Below are positions 1 to 6,649 of a stretch of DNA of 10,132 nucleotides, one piece after another. The stretch spans positions 1 to 10,132 of the forward strand of contig JAGWRH010000214.1 of the NCBI GenBank assembly GCA_028876695.1, in the 5' to 3' direction. Numbering within the stretch: position 1 is the first letter of the stretch; each line of letters begins with the position of its first letter. The notes below the pieces were generated by a model. It searched no databases and had not been told where the DNA came from. It was given only the letters and a program-made list of their open reading frames with translations. The stretch comes from Acidobacteriota bacterium. Lineage in GTDB: Bacteria > Acidobacteriota > Terriglobia > Acidiferrales > UBA7541. Made by a program: the position numbers and the translations under genes.

Positions 1-247
1 GTATCGATGAGTTCCATCGATGTTCCAGTCCTCGATACGAACGCGAAGCGTTGGCTGGTGTGGGTCGGCAGGACTTTTTCGCTCTGGCCCGTGTTCGTGG
101 TGGGGATAAGCGCTCGATAGAAGTGGGCAGCGACTGGACCTGCAATTGGTCCTGGTGCGCGAGGCGCGAAGGAAGGTCGATCGCCTGGCCGAGGCAATAT
201 CGGTCTGTCGATACGCTCTTCACAGAATGTGCAGGCTGACAGAAGCT
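1..247. other. Intergenic stretch with no recognisable gene
   Basis: I find no convincing coding region here. The plus-strand open frames are short, rich in Trp, Arg and Cys, and resemble no family, so I read them as chance. Two small inverted repeats are visible. One has 7-bp arms at 3-9 and 15-21 around a 5-nt loop, and its arms compete with an alternative pairing of 1-7 with 32-38. The other is GGACC...GGTCC near 136-152 with a 7-nt loop. Neither is followed by a T-run in the reading direction, so neither is called a terminator. The stretch lies just downstream of the minus-strand tRNA and may hold its 3' trailer. The window edge cuts off whatever lies further upstream. Confidence 0.4.
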
Positions 248-323
248 TGGTGGACGTGGGGGGGCTCGAACCCCCGACCTCCTCGTTGCGAACGAGGCGC
301 TCTCCCAACTGAGCTACACGCCC
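248..323 (-). tRNA. tRNA-Ala, anticodon CGC
   Basis: Read on the minus strand this is a complete 76-nt cloverleaf. The 7-bp acceptor stem GGGCGTG/CACGTCC includes the G3:U70 wobble that is the identity element for alanyl-tRNA synthetase. The D-arm has GCTC/GAGC. The anticodon stem CCTCG/CGAGG closes the loop TTCGCAA, giving anticodon CGC at 290-288, which reads the Ala codon GCG. The T-arm has GGGGG/CCCCC around TTCGAGC. The discriminator is A, and the 3' CCA is encoded in the DNA at 250-248. The gene lies 79 bp downstream of the FKBP isomerase stop on the same strand and has its own candidate -10 box at 362-367. Confidence 0.96.
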
Positions 324-361
324 TCTGGCCACCGATGGTGTGCTAAATGCCGGCGCGGTTT

Positions 362-370
362 ATTCTAGCA
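362..370 (-). promoter_or_regulatory. Candidate extended -10 promoter of tRNA-Ala
   Basis: On the minus strand, TGC is followed directly by TAGAAT (367-362), an extended -10 element matching TATAAT at 5 of 6 positions. The hexamer 17 nt upstream (TTCGCC) is a poor -35. Transcription would begin near 355 and give a leader of about 30 nt for RNase P to remove. Assigned from pattern only. Confidence 0.45.
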
Positions 371-395
371 AACGCCCTACGCGCGGCGAATGCGA

Positions 396-414
396 AAAGG
401 CGCTACTTGCCTTT
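396..414 (-). terminator. Possible weak terminator of the FKBP gene
   Basis: On the minus strand AAAGGC pairs with GCCTTT across a 7-nt loop, and one further T follows. The hairpin spans the FKBP stop codon (405-403). The stem is short and its U-run is mostly consumed in pairing, so efficiency is doubtful and readthrough into the tRNA is possible. Confidence 0.25.
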
Positions 415-1221
415 GATAGAGATCAGCTCCACTTCAAAAACCAGCGTGGCATTTGGGCCGATTACGCCCCCTGCTCCGCGCTCGCCATAGGCCAAATCGG
501 ACGGAATAAAGAGCTGCCACTTTGACCCAACGGGCATCATCTGCAGCGCTTCGGTCCAGCCCTTGATGACGCCGGTCACTGGAAACGTGGCGGGCTGCCC
601 GCGCTTGTACGAGCTGTCGAATTCCGTTCCATTGATGAACGTCCCGCGGTAATTGCAAACCACGGTGTCGTTGGCGGAGGGCTTCGGTCCCGTACCTGGC
701 GTTTCGACCTTGTACTGCAAGCCGCTCGGAAGCGTCACGACTCCTGGTTTGGCTTTGTTCTCGGCCAAAAACGCTGCGCCCTCTTTCATATTCGCCTCCG
801 CGGTATCTTTTTCTTTTTGTTGGGCGCTCGCTTGCGCTTCGTCCGAAAGCTTTTTGAGCTCAACCGACGCCTCGTCGTCGGTCAGCTGAACTTTGCCGCC
901 GGCGAGTTCATCCTTGAAGCCCAGCACCAGCGCGTCGTTATCGAGCTGGACGGGCTGGTCTTTCAGGCGGCGCGCGATGTTCATGCCCAGCGCGTAGCTC
1001 TCTTTTTGCCGGTCAGTTGTGAGCGCTTGCCCGGAGGATGCGGAAGCGGACGAATGGGCACCCGGCTTAGCCGTCGGCGCTTGGTGATGCGCCGTTTTCG
1101 GCCCGGCCGCGGGATTTTGTTGAGTTGTGGATGCTTGACGGGCCAGAGCATAGGCGCCAAATATCAGGGCCGCTCCGCCAATGCAGAATGCGCTAAGAAC
1201 ACTTCCTCGAGTGAAACACAT
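403..1221 (-). CDS. FKBP-type peptidyl-prolyl cis-trans isomerase, Mip/FkpA-like, exported
   Basis: This 272-residue protein catalyses proline cis-trans isomerisation to help fold proteins outside the cytoplasm. Residues about 7-28 form one hydrophobic segment (signal peptide or anchor), followed by a low-complexity Ala/Ser/Pro/Gln linker to about 65. Residues 66-160 resemble the FKBP_N dimerisation domain, with SYALGMNIARRLK and a charged helical stretch. The FKBP catalytic domain covers about 165-270. The FKBP12 pocket residues can be placed: Y191, F201, D202, F213, V218-I219, W222, Y245 and F262, so it should be active. I chose the ATG at 1221 because it directly precedes the hydrophobic segment. 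The open frame continues upstream to 1590 but runs antisense into the YihY gene. The ribosome binding site is weak, with AGGG touching the ATG. It is divergent from the YihY gene, with 151 bp between them. Confidence 0.92.
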   Translation of the reverse strand: MCFTRGSVLSAFCIGGAALIFGAYALARQASTTQQNPAAGPKTAHHQAPTAKPGAHSSASASSGQALTTDRQKESYALGMNIARRLKDQPVQLDNDALVLGFKDELAGGKVQLTDDEASVELKKLSDEAQASAQQKEKDTAEANMKEGAAFLAENKAKPGVVTLPSGLQYKVETPGTGPKPSANDTVVCNYRGTFINGTEFDSSYKRGQPATFPVTGVIKGWTEALQMMPVGSKWQLFIPSDLAYGERGAGGVIGPNATLVFEVELISIKGK

Positions 1222-1355
1222 CCCTGGATTTTCACATCCATTGCCGCAATTAGCAAATCGGGCCGTCTTTAAGCGAGTACGAATCGTGCCGCGCGACGGC
1301 CTCGGCGCAGCCGGTCTGACGGGGAAAAGGCGGGTGCGATTCAGGGAAGTTCTCG

Positions 1356-1361
1356 TATAAT
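1356..1361 (+). promoter_or_regulatory. Candidate -10 box of the YihY-family gene
   Basis: A perfect TATAAT ends 11 nt before the ATG at 1373. No good -35 hexamer is seen 16-18 nt upstream. Initiation about 7 nt downstream would leave a leader of about 5 nt with no Shine-Dalgarno, so the mRNA would be leaderless or nearly so. Confidence 0.5.
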
Positions 1362-1372
1362 CGCCGCAAAAC

Positions 1373-2266
1373 ATGCCAGCCTTCCTGAAGAACCTGATCG
1401 GTGCTCTTCGGCGGCTATTCCCTGACTGCATCACGCTCAGCCAGGCCATCGCGTTCAACATGTTTTTGGCGTTTTTTCCTTTGCTTCTGCTGGCGCTAGG
1501 CCTGCTTGGGGGGACGTCGCTCTTCCGCGATGCGCTGCGGGAGATACCGCGCGGGCTGGACCTGATCCTTCCTCCGGGCAGCTCCGACATGCTAAGCGAC
1601 TATTTCGTGCGCCGGACGGTGCATCCTGACCGTTGGATTTGGCTCGGCCTGGTGGGGACGCTGATCGCCGGCACACAGGTCATCGTCGGATACATGGAGG
1701 GGTTCCGGTCGATTGAAGGCGACCTCACACGCCCATCCTATTGGCGGCGGCAGATTCGCGCGCTGGCGCTGGTTTGCCTGACAATCGTGCCGATGCTGAC
1801 GGTGGTGGTGCTGACGGTGTTCGGCAAACAGACGCGGGCATGGCTGATGCAGCGCACGCGATCGGTATTGCTGGCGCATGAGCTCGAGATAGCTTTTTAC
1901 GCGGCTGTGGTTTTCGTGCTGGCGATGGGCGTGTTGGTTCTGCTCTACCGGCTGGGGCGGCCGGGTTTTCCGGGAGTGCGATGTCTATTGCCCGGTACCG
2001 CCGTGGCCAGTGTGCTTTGGTGGGCTGCGGACATCGGATTTGGGTTCTATGTTCGAAAAATACCCTACGACGTGGTGTATCGCGGCGTGGCCTCCGCTAT
2101 CGGCATGATGATCTGGATGTTTTTAACGGCGCTGATTGTCCTTTTTGGGGCGGCTTACAACGCCGAGGTACGCGAGCGGGAGATTCGTCGCGCGGGGCAA
2201 ACCCGGCGAGCGAGCCTCCTCAGCAAGGAGGGCGTCAAGGCCACGCGCGTGGGTCAACTCTGGTAG
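1373..2266 (+). CDS. YihY/BrkB-family inner membrane protein (UPF0761-like)
   Basis: This 297-residue integral membrane protein is recognised by the family's N-terminal signature, an Ala/Phe-rich helix leading into FFPLLL (residues about 25-47), and by six hydrophobic segments near 25-47, 86-106, 129-150, 172-192, 203-226 and 236-262. The last carries the GMMIWMF-type helix typical of the family, and a basic cytoplasmic tail follows. Length is normal. The molecular role is not firmly established: the name BrkB comes from a Bordetella serum-resistance locus, and early labelling as ribonuclease BN was withdrawn. The ATG at 1373 is the only plausible start, since an in-frame TAA at 1358-1360 lies inside the -10 box and no upstream start codon follows it. 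No ribosome binding site is visible. It is transcribed away from the FKBP gene. Confidence 0.88.
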   Translation: MPAFLKNLIGALRRLFPDCITLSQAIAFNMFLAFFPLLLLALGLLGGTSLFRDALREIPRGLDLILPPGSSDMLSDYFVRRTVHPDRWIWLGLVGTLIAGTQVIVGYMEGFRSIEGDLTRPSYWRRQIRALALVCLTIVPMLTVVVLTVFGKQTRAWLMQRTRSVLLAHELEIAFYAAVVFVLAMGVLVLLYRLGRPGFPGVRCLLPGTAVASVLWWAADIGFGFYVRKIPYDVVYRGVASAIGMMIWMFLTALIVLFGAAYNAEVREREIRRAGQTRRASLLSKEGVKATRVGQLW

Positions 2267-2319
2267 ACTGAGCGTGGCGGCAATCGATTTACCTGCGTTG
2301 CGATTCCGTTGCGCCGCGT

Positions 2320-2325
2320 AGGAGG
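2320..2325 (+). promoter_or_regulatory. Ribosome binding site deciding the start at 2330
   Basis: A full AGGAGG stands 4 nt before the ATG at 2330. It decides this start over a TTG at 2309 in the same frame, which would place the Shine-Dalgarno inside the coding region. Confidence 0.8.
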
Positions 2326-2329
2326 CACG

Positions 2330-2557
2330 ATGAGCGACATACGCGTCGAATGCTACGCCGGTTACCGTGCGGACGAGCACCCGCTGCGCTTCGTCCTTCG
2401 AGGGCATGAATACGCCGTGAGCGAACTGGATGGTCAGTGGCACTCGCCCGATGCTACTTACTTTCGCGTGCGCGCGAATGACGGAAATTACTACGTCCTG
2501 CGGCACGATGAGGGCCAGGACCGCTGGACGCTCGACGGATTCCGCGCCGCACGCTGA
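2330..2557 (+). CDS. Small conserved-looking protein of 75 residues, function unknown
   Basis: I do not recognise this protein with certainty. It is acidic to neutral, soluble, and rich in Tyr, Arg and Asp, with no membrane segment and a single Cys (C8). It opens with IRVECYAGYRADEHP, continues with an alternation of beta-strand-like stretches (FVLRG, YFRVRA, YYVLRHD), and ends in a WTLDGF motif. This resembles small beta-barrel-like proteins of the DUF6504 type (compact, about 60-90 residues, with a Tyr-Gly-Tyr-Arg opening), but that link is from memory and uncertain. Coding is supported by a perfect AGGAGG before the ATG, by codon use like that of its neighbours, and by a clean stop. It lies 63 bp after the YihY stop, so it could be co-transcribed with it, and 142 bp before the cysteine desulfurase, which has its own promoter. 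Confidence 0.75.
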   Translation: MSDIRVECYAGYRADEHPLRFVLRGHEYAVSELDGQWHSPDATYFRVRANDGNYYVLRHDEGQDRWTLDGFRAAR

Positions 2558-2641
2558 GCCAACGCCGGCTCAAGCAGCCAAACGGCGCAATCGGCGCGCG
2601 AGGATTCTGTTCTCCCGCTATCGGCGGGCAGGCGCAAGTGC

Positions 2642-2670
2642 TTGACCGCCCTTTTCGCAGCCGATATTCT
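2642..2670 (+). promoter_or_regulatory. Sigma-70-type promoter of the cysteine desulfurase-mnmA operon
   Basis: TTGACC (2642-2647, 5 of 6 to consensus) and TATTCT (2665-2670, 4 of 6) are separated by exactly 17 nt. Initiation near 2677 would give a 5' leader of about 23 nt before the GTG at 2700. The rest of 2558-2699 contains only a short GC hairpin at 2614-2628 without a T-run. Confidence 0.6.
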
Positions 2671-2699
2671 GAGCTTTTGAGCAGGGAATCGAGATCGAC

Positions 2700-3896
2700 G
2701 TGCACGTTTACCTGGATTACAACGCTACGACCCCCGTGGCCCCCGCGGTCCTCGACGCCATGCTGCCATTCTTTCGCGAAAATTTCGGCAATGCGGGTTC
2801 TGTGCATACGCCCGGCCAGAGGGCGCGGGCAGCGGTCGATGACGCGCGAGATGCGGTAGCGGCACTGATCGGCGCAAAGCCGAGCGAAATTGTCTTCACC
2901 AGCGGCGGCACCGAGGCCGATAACCTGGCAATATATGGCTCCGTTGCTGCTTCAAGCAAGCCGCGTAAGCACGTGATCGCGAGCGCCATCGATCATCACG
3001 CGGTGCTCCACACGTGCGAAGATTTGGCGCGCAATGGCGTGGATGTGACGTTTGTTCCTGTACGGCATGGATCGGAAGGCCGGGTCGGGCAGGGGATTGT
3101 CGATCCGGAGGATGTGCACCGCGCGCTGCGTCCGCGAACTGTGCTCATCACCGTGATGCATGCGAATAATGAGCTTGGCACGATCCAGCCGATCGAGGAA
3201 ATTAGCCGCATCGCGCGGGAGGCGGGGGTTTTGTTTCATTGCGACGCGGTGCAATCGGCGGGGAAGATTCCCGTTGATGTGAGCCGGCTGGGCGTCGATC
3301 TGCTTTCGATTTCAGCGCACAAGTTCTGCGGACCGAAAGGCGTGGGCGCACTGTACGTGCGCTCCGGCGTTTCCATCGTGCCGCGGTGTCGCGGCGGGCA
3401 CGCCGAGCGCGACCGGCGTCCGGGCACGGAGAACGTGCCGGGCATCGTGGGAATCGGCAAAGCAGCCGAACTTGCTCGCGTGAAGTTGACGGACGATTCA
3501 GGGCGGATTGCCGCGCTGCGTGATCGGCTGGAAGGCGCGCTGCTCGAACAAGTTTCGAACGCGTTCGTAAATGGAGATCCTACGCAACGCGTTCCGAACA
3601 CTTCGAATATCACGTTTCGGGCCGCGGGCGGCGAGGCCATGCTGATCGCACTCGATTTGCAGGGTATTGCGTGCTCGACGGGCGCGGCGTGCTCATCTGG
3701 TTCGACCGAACCATCGCACGTCCTGCTCGCTGCGGGTCTTTCGCACGACGATGCGCGTTCCAGCCTGCGCTTCAGCCTCGGCCGCGCAACCACTGCGAGC
3801 GAAATCGACTACGCAATCGCTACTGTTCCGGCCGTCGTGGAGAAAATTCGAGCGCTTTCGCCTCGATCCGCGGCGGTTTCCGTCCCGTCCCGGTGA
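2700..3896 (+). CDS. iscS: Cysteine desulfurase (NifS/IscS family, group I)
   Basis: This 398-residue PLP enzyme takes sulfur from L-cysteine, forms an enzyme persulfide and releases alanine. It opens with YLDYNATTPV, typical of the family. FTSGGTEADN (residues 66-75) binds the cofactor phosphate. H99 in IDHHAV, N156 in HANNELGT, D182 and Q185 in FHCDAVQSAG, and the Schiff-base lysine K208 in SAHKFCGPKG are all in place. The catalytic cysteine is C331 in TGAACSSGS, in the long mobile loop that marks group I enzymes. The start is GTG at 2700: an in-frame TGA at 2670-2672 and the lack of other start codons exclude anything longer. The ribosome binding site is weak. The next gene, mnmA, begins 17 bp downstream, so delivery of sulfur to tRNA thiolation is the likely main job. 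General Fe-S cluster assembly is also possible. No iscU, iscA or sufC is nearby. Confidence 0.94.
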   Translation: MHVYLDYNATTPVAPAVLDAMLPFFRENFGNAGSVHTPGQRARAAVDDARDAVAALIGAKPSEIVFTSGGTEADNLAIYGSVAASSKPRKHVIASAIDHHAVLHTCEDLARNGVDVTFVPVRHGSEGRVGQGIVDPEDVHRALRPRTVLITVMHANNELGTIQPIEEISRIAREAGVLFHCDAVQSAGKIPVDVSRLGVDLLSISAHKFCGPKGVGALYVRSGVSIVPRCRGGHAERDRRPGTENVPGIVGIGKAAELARVKLTDDSGRIAALRDRLEGALLEQVSNAFVNGDPTQRVPNTSNITFRAAGGEAMLIALDLQGIACSTGAACSSGSTEPSHVLLAAGLSHDDARSSLRFSLGRATTASEIDYAIATVPAVVEKIRALSPRSAAVSVPSR

Positions 3897-3913
3897 GCTC
3901 ACGAGATTTCACG

Positions 3914-5074
3914 ATGCGGCCTGAAACGCAAACTGAAGCTGTGCGCGACGACGCGGCGTTTGCCTTGGCCGACACGCCAATCGCGGTAGCCATGTCCGGT
4001 GGCGTGGATAGTTCTACGGTTGCGGCAATGCTTCGCGAAAGCGGGCGGCCGGTGGTCGGATTGACCATGCAGCTGTGGAACCAGCGGCGGTTGCCGCACC
4101 TGCAGGGCGACGGTCCGGCGCCGCATCGATGCTGCTCGCTTGACGATGTGTACGACGCGCGGCGCGTGGCCGAGCATTTCGGGATTCCGTTTTACGTGGT
4201 GAATTTCGAGCGCGCATTCGAGGAGACTGTGGTGCGGCCGTTCGTGGAGGATTATCTGGCGGGGCGCACCCCGATTCCATGCACGCGGTGCAACAACGAC
4301 GTGAAGTTCGCGGAACTCCTGGCCACCTCGCGGCAGATCGGCGCCGAGCGAATCGCCACTGGTCATTACGCGCGCGTGCGGCACAACCCCGAGACGGGTC
4401 GCTACGAACTGCTGCGAGCCGTCGACGAATCGAAGGACCAAACCTATTTTCTGTTTGGGCTAACGCAGGAGCAGCTCTCTCGCGCCGAATTCCCGCTCGG
4501 GGAACTGACCAAGCGCGAGGTGCGGGAGATTGCCCGCGGGCTCGCCGTGCCAGTTGCCGAAAAGCCCGAAAGCCAGGAAATCTGTTTCGTGCCATCGGGC
4601 GGCTACGTGCAGTTTATCGAAAGCTATTTGAGCGAGCAGGGCAGTACGCTCGCGAGCGAGCCCGGAGACATGATTCTTACGACAGGCGAGGTCGTTGGTC
4701 GGCATGAGGGGCTGCATCACTATACGGTCGGGCAGAGGCGCGGACTCGGCATCGCGGTCGGGCGGCCGGTTTTCGTCGTGGCGCTGGACCGCGAGCGCAA
4801 CCGTTTGATCCTGGGCGCCGATGCGGAACTGCACGCCGAAGCGTGCGATGTTCGCGATGTGAACTGGATTGCGTGGGAGCAGCCGCATGGACCTGTGAAG
4901 GCCCAGGTGCGCATTCGGAATCGTCACGAACCTGCAGATGCAACGGTCACCGCTACTTCGGAAGCTACGGTACGCGTCGAGTTTGACGAGCCGCAGCGTG
5001 CAATCACGCCCGGACAAGCGGCGGTGTTCTATTCGGGTGAACGAGTGCTCGGCGGCGGATGGATTGCCAAGTGA
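3914..5074 (+). CDS. mnmA: tRNA-uridine 2-sulfurtransferase MnmA
   Basis: MnmA adenylates U34 of tRNA-Lys, -Glu and -Gln and replaces O2 with sulfur (s2U34). The PP-loop ATP motif SGGVDSS lies at residues 28-34, with LWNQ near 54-57. The first catalytic cysteine is C126 in CTRCNND, and the persulfide-forming cysteine is C224 in ESQEICFV. ATGHYARV (148-155), DQTYFLFGL and the HHYTVGQRRGLGI block (268-280) are standard, and a C-terminal beta-barrel ends in SGERVLGGGWI. At 386 residues it is slightly longer than the E. coli protein, through an N-terminal tail of about 20 residues and a CC-containing segment at 73-74 seen in several phyla. The ATG at 3914 falls just after the desulfurase stop. 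The open frame extends upstream to 3671, but that part overlaps the desulfurase out of frame and is not protein-like. The ribosome binding site is poor, which suits translational coupling. Confidence 0.95.
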   Translation: MRPETQTEAVRDDAAFALADTPIAVAMSGGVDSSTVAAMLRESGRPVVGLTMQLWNQRRLPHLQGDGPAPHRCCSLDDVYDARRVAEHFGIPFYVVNFERAFEETVVRPFVEDYLAGRTPIPCTRCNNDVKFAELLATSRQIGAERIATGHYARVRHNPETGRYELLRAVDESKDQTYFLFGLTQEQLSRAEFPLGELTKREVREIARGLAVPVAEKPESQEICFVPSGGYVQFIESYLSEQGSTLASEPGDMILTTGEVVGRHEGLHHYTVGQRRGLGIAVGRPVFVVALDRERNRLILGADAELHAEACDVRDVNWIAWEQPHGPVKAQVRIRNRHEPADATVTATSEATVRVEFDEPQRAITPGQAAVFYSGERVLGGGWIAK

Positions 5075-5132
5075 AGATGAAGCCGCGATGGGGAAATTCG
5101 ACGAACCTTCTCGAAAGTGGCCGGCACGCCTG

Positions 5133-5639
5133 TTAGATGAAAAGTTCCTCGTCCTGCGTGGCGCCTTCGCGGTCTGCGTCGCGGCCCGGCCTTCGCAGAA
5201 AATCGAGCCCGGCCTTGATACCTTTGATTACGGCGGAAACCTGATTCACAGGTTCCCAGAGCGTCCGGCGAAAAGTCGATCCAGCTTCCTCAATTGTTTC
5301 GAGCGTGCCGGTTAAAATCTGATCGGCGCGGATGATCTGCGTGCGCAGCCGCTCGGTGGCCTCGGTGACAACGCGGTCGGCCTTTTGCGCCTGTCCGCGA
5401 GCGAGCCGCGTCAATTCGGCGGCATCGCCCATGATGCTGGCAATCCGGTCCTCGGAATTTTCGAGGATTCGGTTGGTTCGCTGCAAAATGGGATTGACGC
5501 GCGCTTCCAGTTCCTTGCTCAGGCGCATAAAGGCGGTAACGGCAAACCGCACTTGCACGAACATGGCCACCAGAATGCACATTTGGACGAAGATTGAAAG
5601 CGCGGCGATAACGATGAATGCGTCGAGCCAGCCGGACAT
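5133..5639 (-). CDS. DUF948/YtxG-like single-pass membrane protein
   Basis: This 168-residue protein has one N-terminal membrane helix (residues about 6-32) followed by a long, mostly alpha-helical, charged region (about 38-125) with heptad-like hydrophobic spacing, and an acidic tail ending in EELFI. That architecture matches DUF948 proteins such as Bacillus YtxG, whose function is undefined. The ATG at 5639 is set by GGAGG at a 7-nt spacing. The gene starts 18 bp after the YtxH-domain gene on the same strand, so the two form an operon in the same order of families as Bacillus ytxG/ytxH (established knowledge), but with YtxH first. It converges with mnmA, leaving 58 bp between their stops and no clear shared terminator. 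An envelope-associated or stress-related role is a guess from the Bacillus operon. Confidence 0.8.
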   Translation of the reverse strand: MSGWLDAFIVIAALSIFVQMCILVAMFVQVRFAVTAFMRLSKELEARVNPILQRTNRILENSEDRIASIMGDAAELTRLARGQAQKADRVVTEATERLRTQIIRADQILTGTLETIEEAGSTFRRTLWEPVNQVSAVIKGIKAGLDFLRRPGRDADREGATQDEELFI

Positions 5640-5657
5640 AGGCGTGCCTCCGAACTT

Positions 5658-5948
5658 CTACGAGATATTCGCCTCTCGCTTGTAAGCGTCCTTCCCGGCG
5701 TCAACTGCGGAGGAGAGGGCGTCCTTTTGGCGCGACATGATTTCCTTGCTGCGCTCGATCAAATCTTCCGCCCGCTCGCGGAGTTCCCGGGCCTTCTTCT
5801 GCGCGTAATCGCGGCCTTCGTCCGCCTTTTTTGAAAGATAGTCCCGGGTCTCATCGCCGGACTTCGGGGCATAGAGGATACCTACCAGCGCGCCGATGCC
5901 CAATCCGACCAGGAAATAGCTGAACTTCGAGCCCGCGTTGTCGCTCAT
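5658..5948 (-). CDS. YtxH-domain small membrane protein
   Basis: This 96-residue protein belongs to the YtxH family. It has a short polar N-terminus, a Gly-rich membrane helix (residues about 10-26, FLVGLGIGALVGILYAP), the diagnostic APKSGDETR turn at 27-35, and a long charged helix (36-75) in which Lys, Glu and Arg alternate and a coiled coil is likely. A second amphipathic stretch runs to the end. The family is widespread, small and associated with stress, without a known biochemical activity. The ATG at 5948 is preceded by GGGAGG at a 7-nt spacing, which decides it over a frame extension of 16 residues to 5996. A promoter sits just upstream at 5968-5996. It is the first gene of a two-gene operon with the DUF948 protein. 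Confidence 0.85.
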   Translation of the reverse strand: MSDNAGSKFSYFLVGLGIGALVGILYAPKSGDETRDYLSKKADEGRDYAQKKARELRERAEDLIERSKEIMSRQKDALSSAVDAGKDAYKREANIS

Positions 5949-5967
5949 CGAACACCTCCCTATTTCG

Positions 5968-5996
5968 ACACTAGCACACCGTCTGGGGGCTGGCAA
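5968..5996 (-). promoter_or_regulatory. Promoter of the YtxH-DUF948 operon
   Basis: On the minus strand, TTGCCA (5996-5991, 5 of 6) and TAGTGT (5973-5968) are 17 nt apart, and TGC directly precedes the -10 box to make an extended -10. Initiation near 5961 gives a leader of about 13 nt that still contains the GGGAGG ribosome binding site. The pair can therefore be expressed independently of the upstream NUDIX gene. Confidence 0.5.
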
Positions 5997-6044
5997 GCAA
6001 GCCGGTTCCCGAGGATTATGACGCTTGCGGAAGTGCCTAAAAGC

Positions 6045-6614
6045 TCAGGAATGGCTGTTCCGGCTGACAAATTTTGAGTAATACAGCAGACCGGCGATGG
6101 TTTTCGCGTCGCATATTTTCGCTTCGCGAATCCAGCGTTCCGCTTGGGCCAACGTGACGATTTTTCGCGAGATTTTCTCGTCGTCCTCCGGATTCGCTTT
6201 CCCTTTCGTAAGCCCCTCTGCCAGATAGATATCCATACGTTCGCCGAGCAATCCAGGCGATGGAAAGATTTCAAGGAGCTTGCGGATTCGGACGGCCGTA
6301 TATCCCGTTTCTTCCGTCAACTCGCGATGCGCGCCGCTGACTGGATCTTCACCCGGTTCCTTATGGCCGGCGACCAACTCCCAGAGGTACCGTCCGGCGG
6401 CGTAGCGGAATTGACGGATCAGCACGATCCGGCCATCCGCAAGTACGGGAATTATCACCACTGAGCCCGGATGTGCGACCACGTCGCGCGTGGCCTTCAG
6501 TCCGCTCGGCTCGACGATACGATCGCGGCGCACGGTGAATACCCGCCCCTCGCAAAGCACTTGACTGTGGAGCAACCGCAGACGACGGCTAGCTTTCCTG
6601 TTCCGTTTCGCCAC
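6045..6614 (-). CDS. NUDIX hydrolase, ADP-ribose pyrophosphatase type (NudF-like)
   Basis: This 189-residue protein probably hydrolyses ADP-ribose or related nucleoside diphosphate sugars to AMP and a sugar phosphate. The NUDIX box is complete: G83, five residues, E89, seven residues, then RELTEETGY (97-105), with metal-binding glutamates E98, E101 and E102. Before it come VVIIPVLADGRIVLIRQFR (52-70) and WELVAGH, the usual lead-in of ADP-ribose pyrophosphatases. After it, SPGLLGERMDIYLAEGL (119-135) carries the proline and glutamate seen in that subfamily. Substrate is inferred, not proven. The start is GTG at 6614, with AAGGAG at a 5-nt spacing. An ATG at 6616 in another frame lies between them and yields a short unrelated frame. 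The gene is divergent from the LytTR regulator and lies 96 bp upstream of the YtxH gene. Confidence 0.9.
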   Translation of the reverse strand: MAKRNRKASRRLRLLHSQVLCEGRVFTVRRDRIVEPSGLKATRDVVAHPGSVVIIPVLADGRIVLIRQFRYAAGRYLWELVAGHKEPGEDPVSGAHRELTEETGYTAVRIRKLLEIFPSPGLLGERMDIYLAEGLTKGKANPEDDEKISRKIVTLAQAERWIREAKICDAKTIAGLLYYSKFVSRNSHS

Positions 6615-6619
6615 ATGAG

Positions 6620-6625
6620 CTCCTT
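6620..6625 (-). promoter_or_regulatory. Ribosome binding site of the NUDIX gene
   Basis: AAGGAG on the minus strand lies 5 nt before the GTG at 6614. It also lies 3 nt before an ATG at 6616 in the wrong frame. Conservation of the protein, with no other start codon in frame nearby, favours the GTG. Confidence 0.6.
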
Positions 6626-6643
6626 GGTTTCAATTCGGCTGAA

Positions 6644-6649
6644 AGTGTA
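6644..6649 (-). promoter_or_regulatory. Tentative -10 box of the NUDIX gene
   Basis: TACACT on the minus strand matches TATAAT at 4 of 6 positions and would start transcription near 6637, about 23 nt before the GTG. No credible -35 is seen, so this is a weak call. Confidence 0.25.

Noticed and set aside
51..346. Two plus-strand open frames at the left end
   Set aside because: They have Trp/Arg/Cys-rich composition with no family pattern, and the second runs antisense through the tRNA gene.
1222..1590. Extension of the FKBP frame by 123 residues upstream of the ATG at 1221
   Set aside because: The extra part runs antisense over the YihY start, is Arg/Ser/Pro-rich and protein-unlike, and the signal/anchor segment begins right at the 1221 start.
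2614..2628. GC hairpin CCCGC-5 nt-GCGGG considered as a terminator of the 75-residue gene
   Set aside because: There is no T-run after it on either strand and the stem is only 5 bp.
3671..3913. Upstream extension of mnmA overlapping the cysteine desulfurase
   Set aside because: It is an out-of-frame shadow of the desulfurase C-terminus. The MnmA fold begins after 3914.
5075..5132. Bidirectional terminator between mnmA and the DUF948 gene
   Set aside because: Only a TTCGA/TCGAA pairing with a 9-nt loop is visible, with no U-tract on either side.
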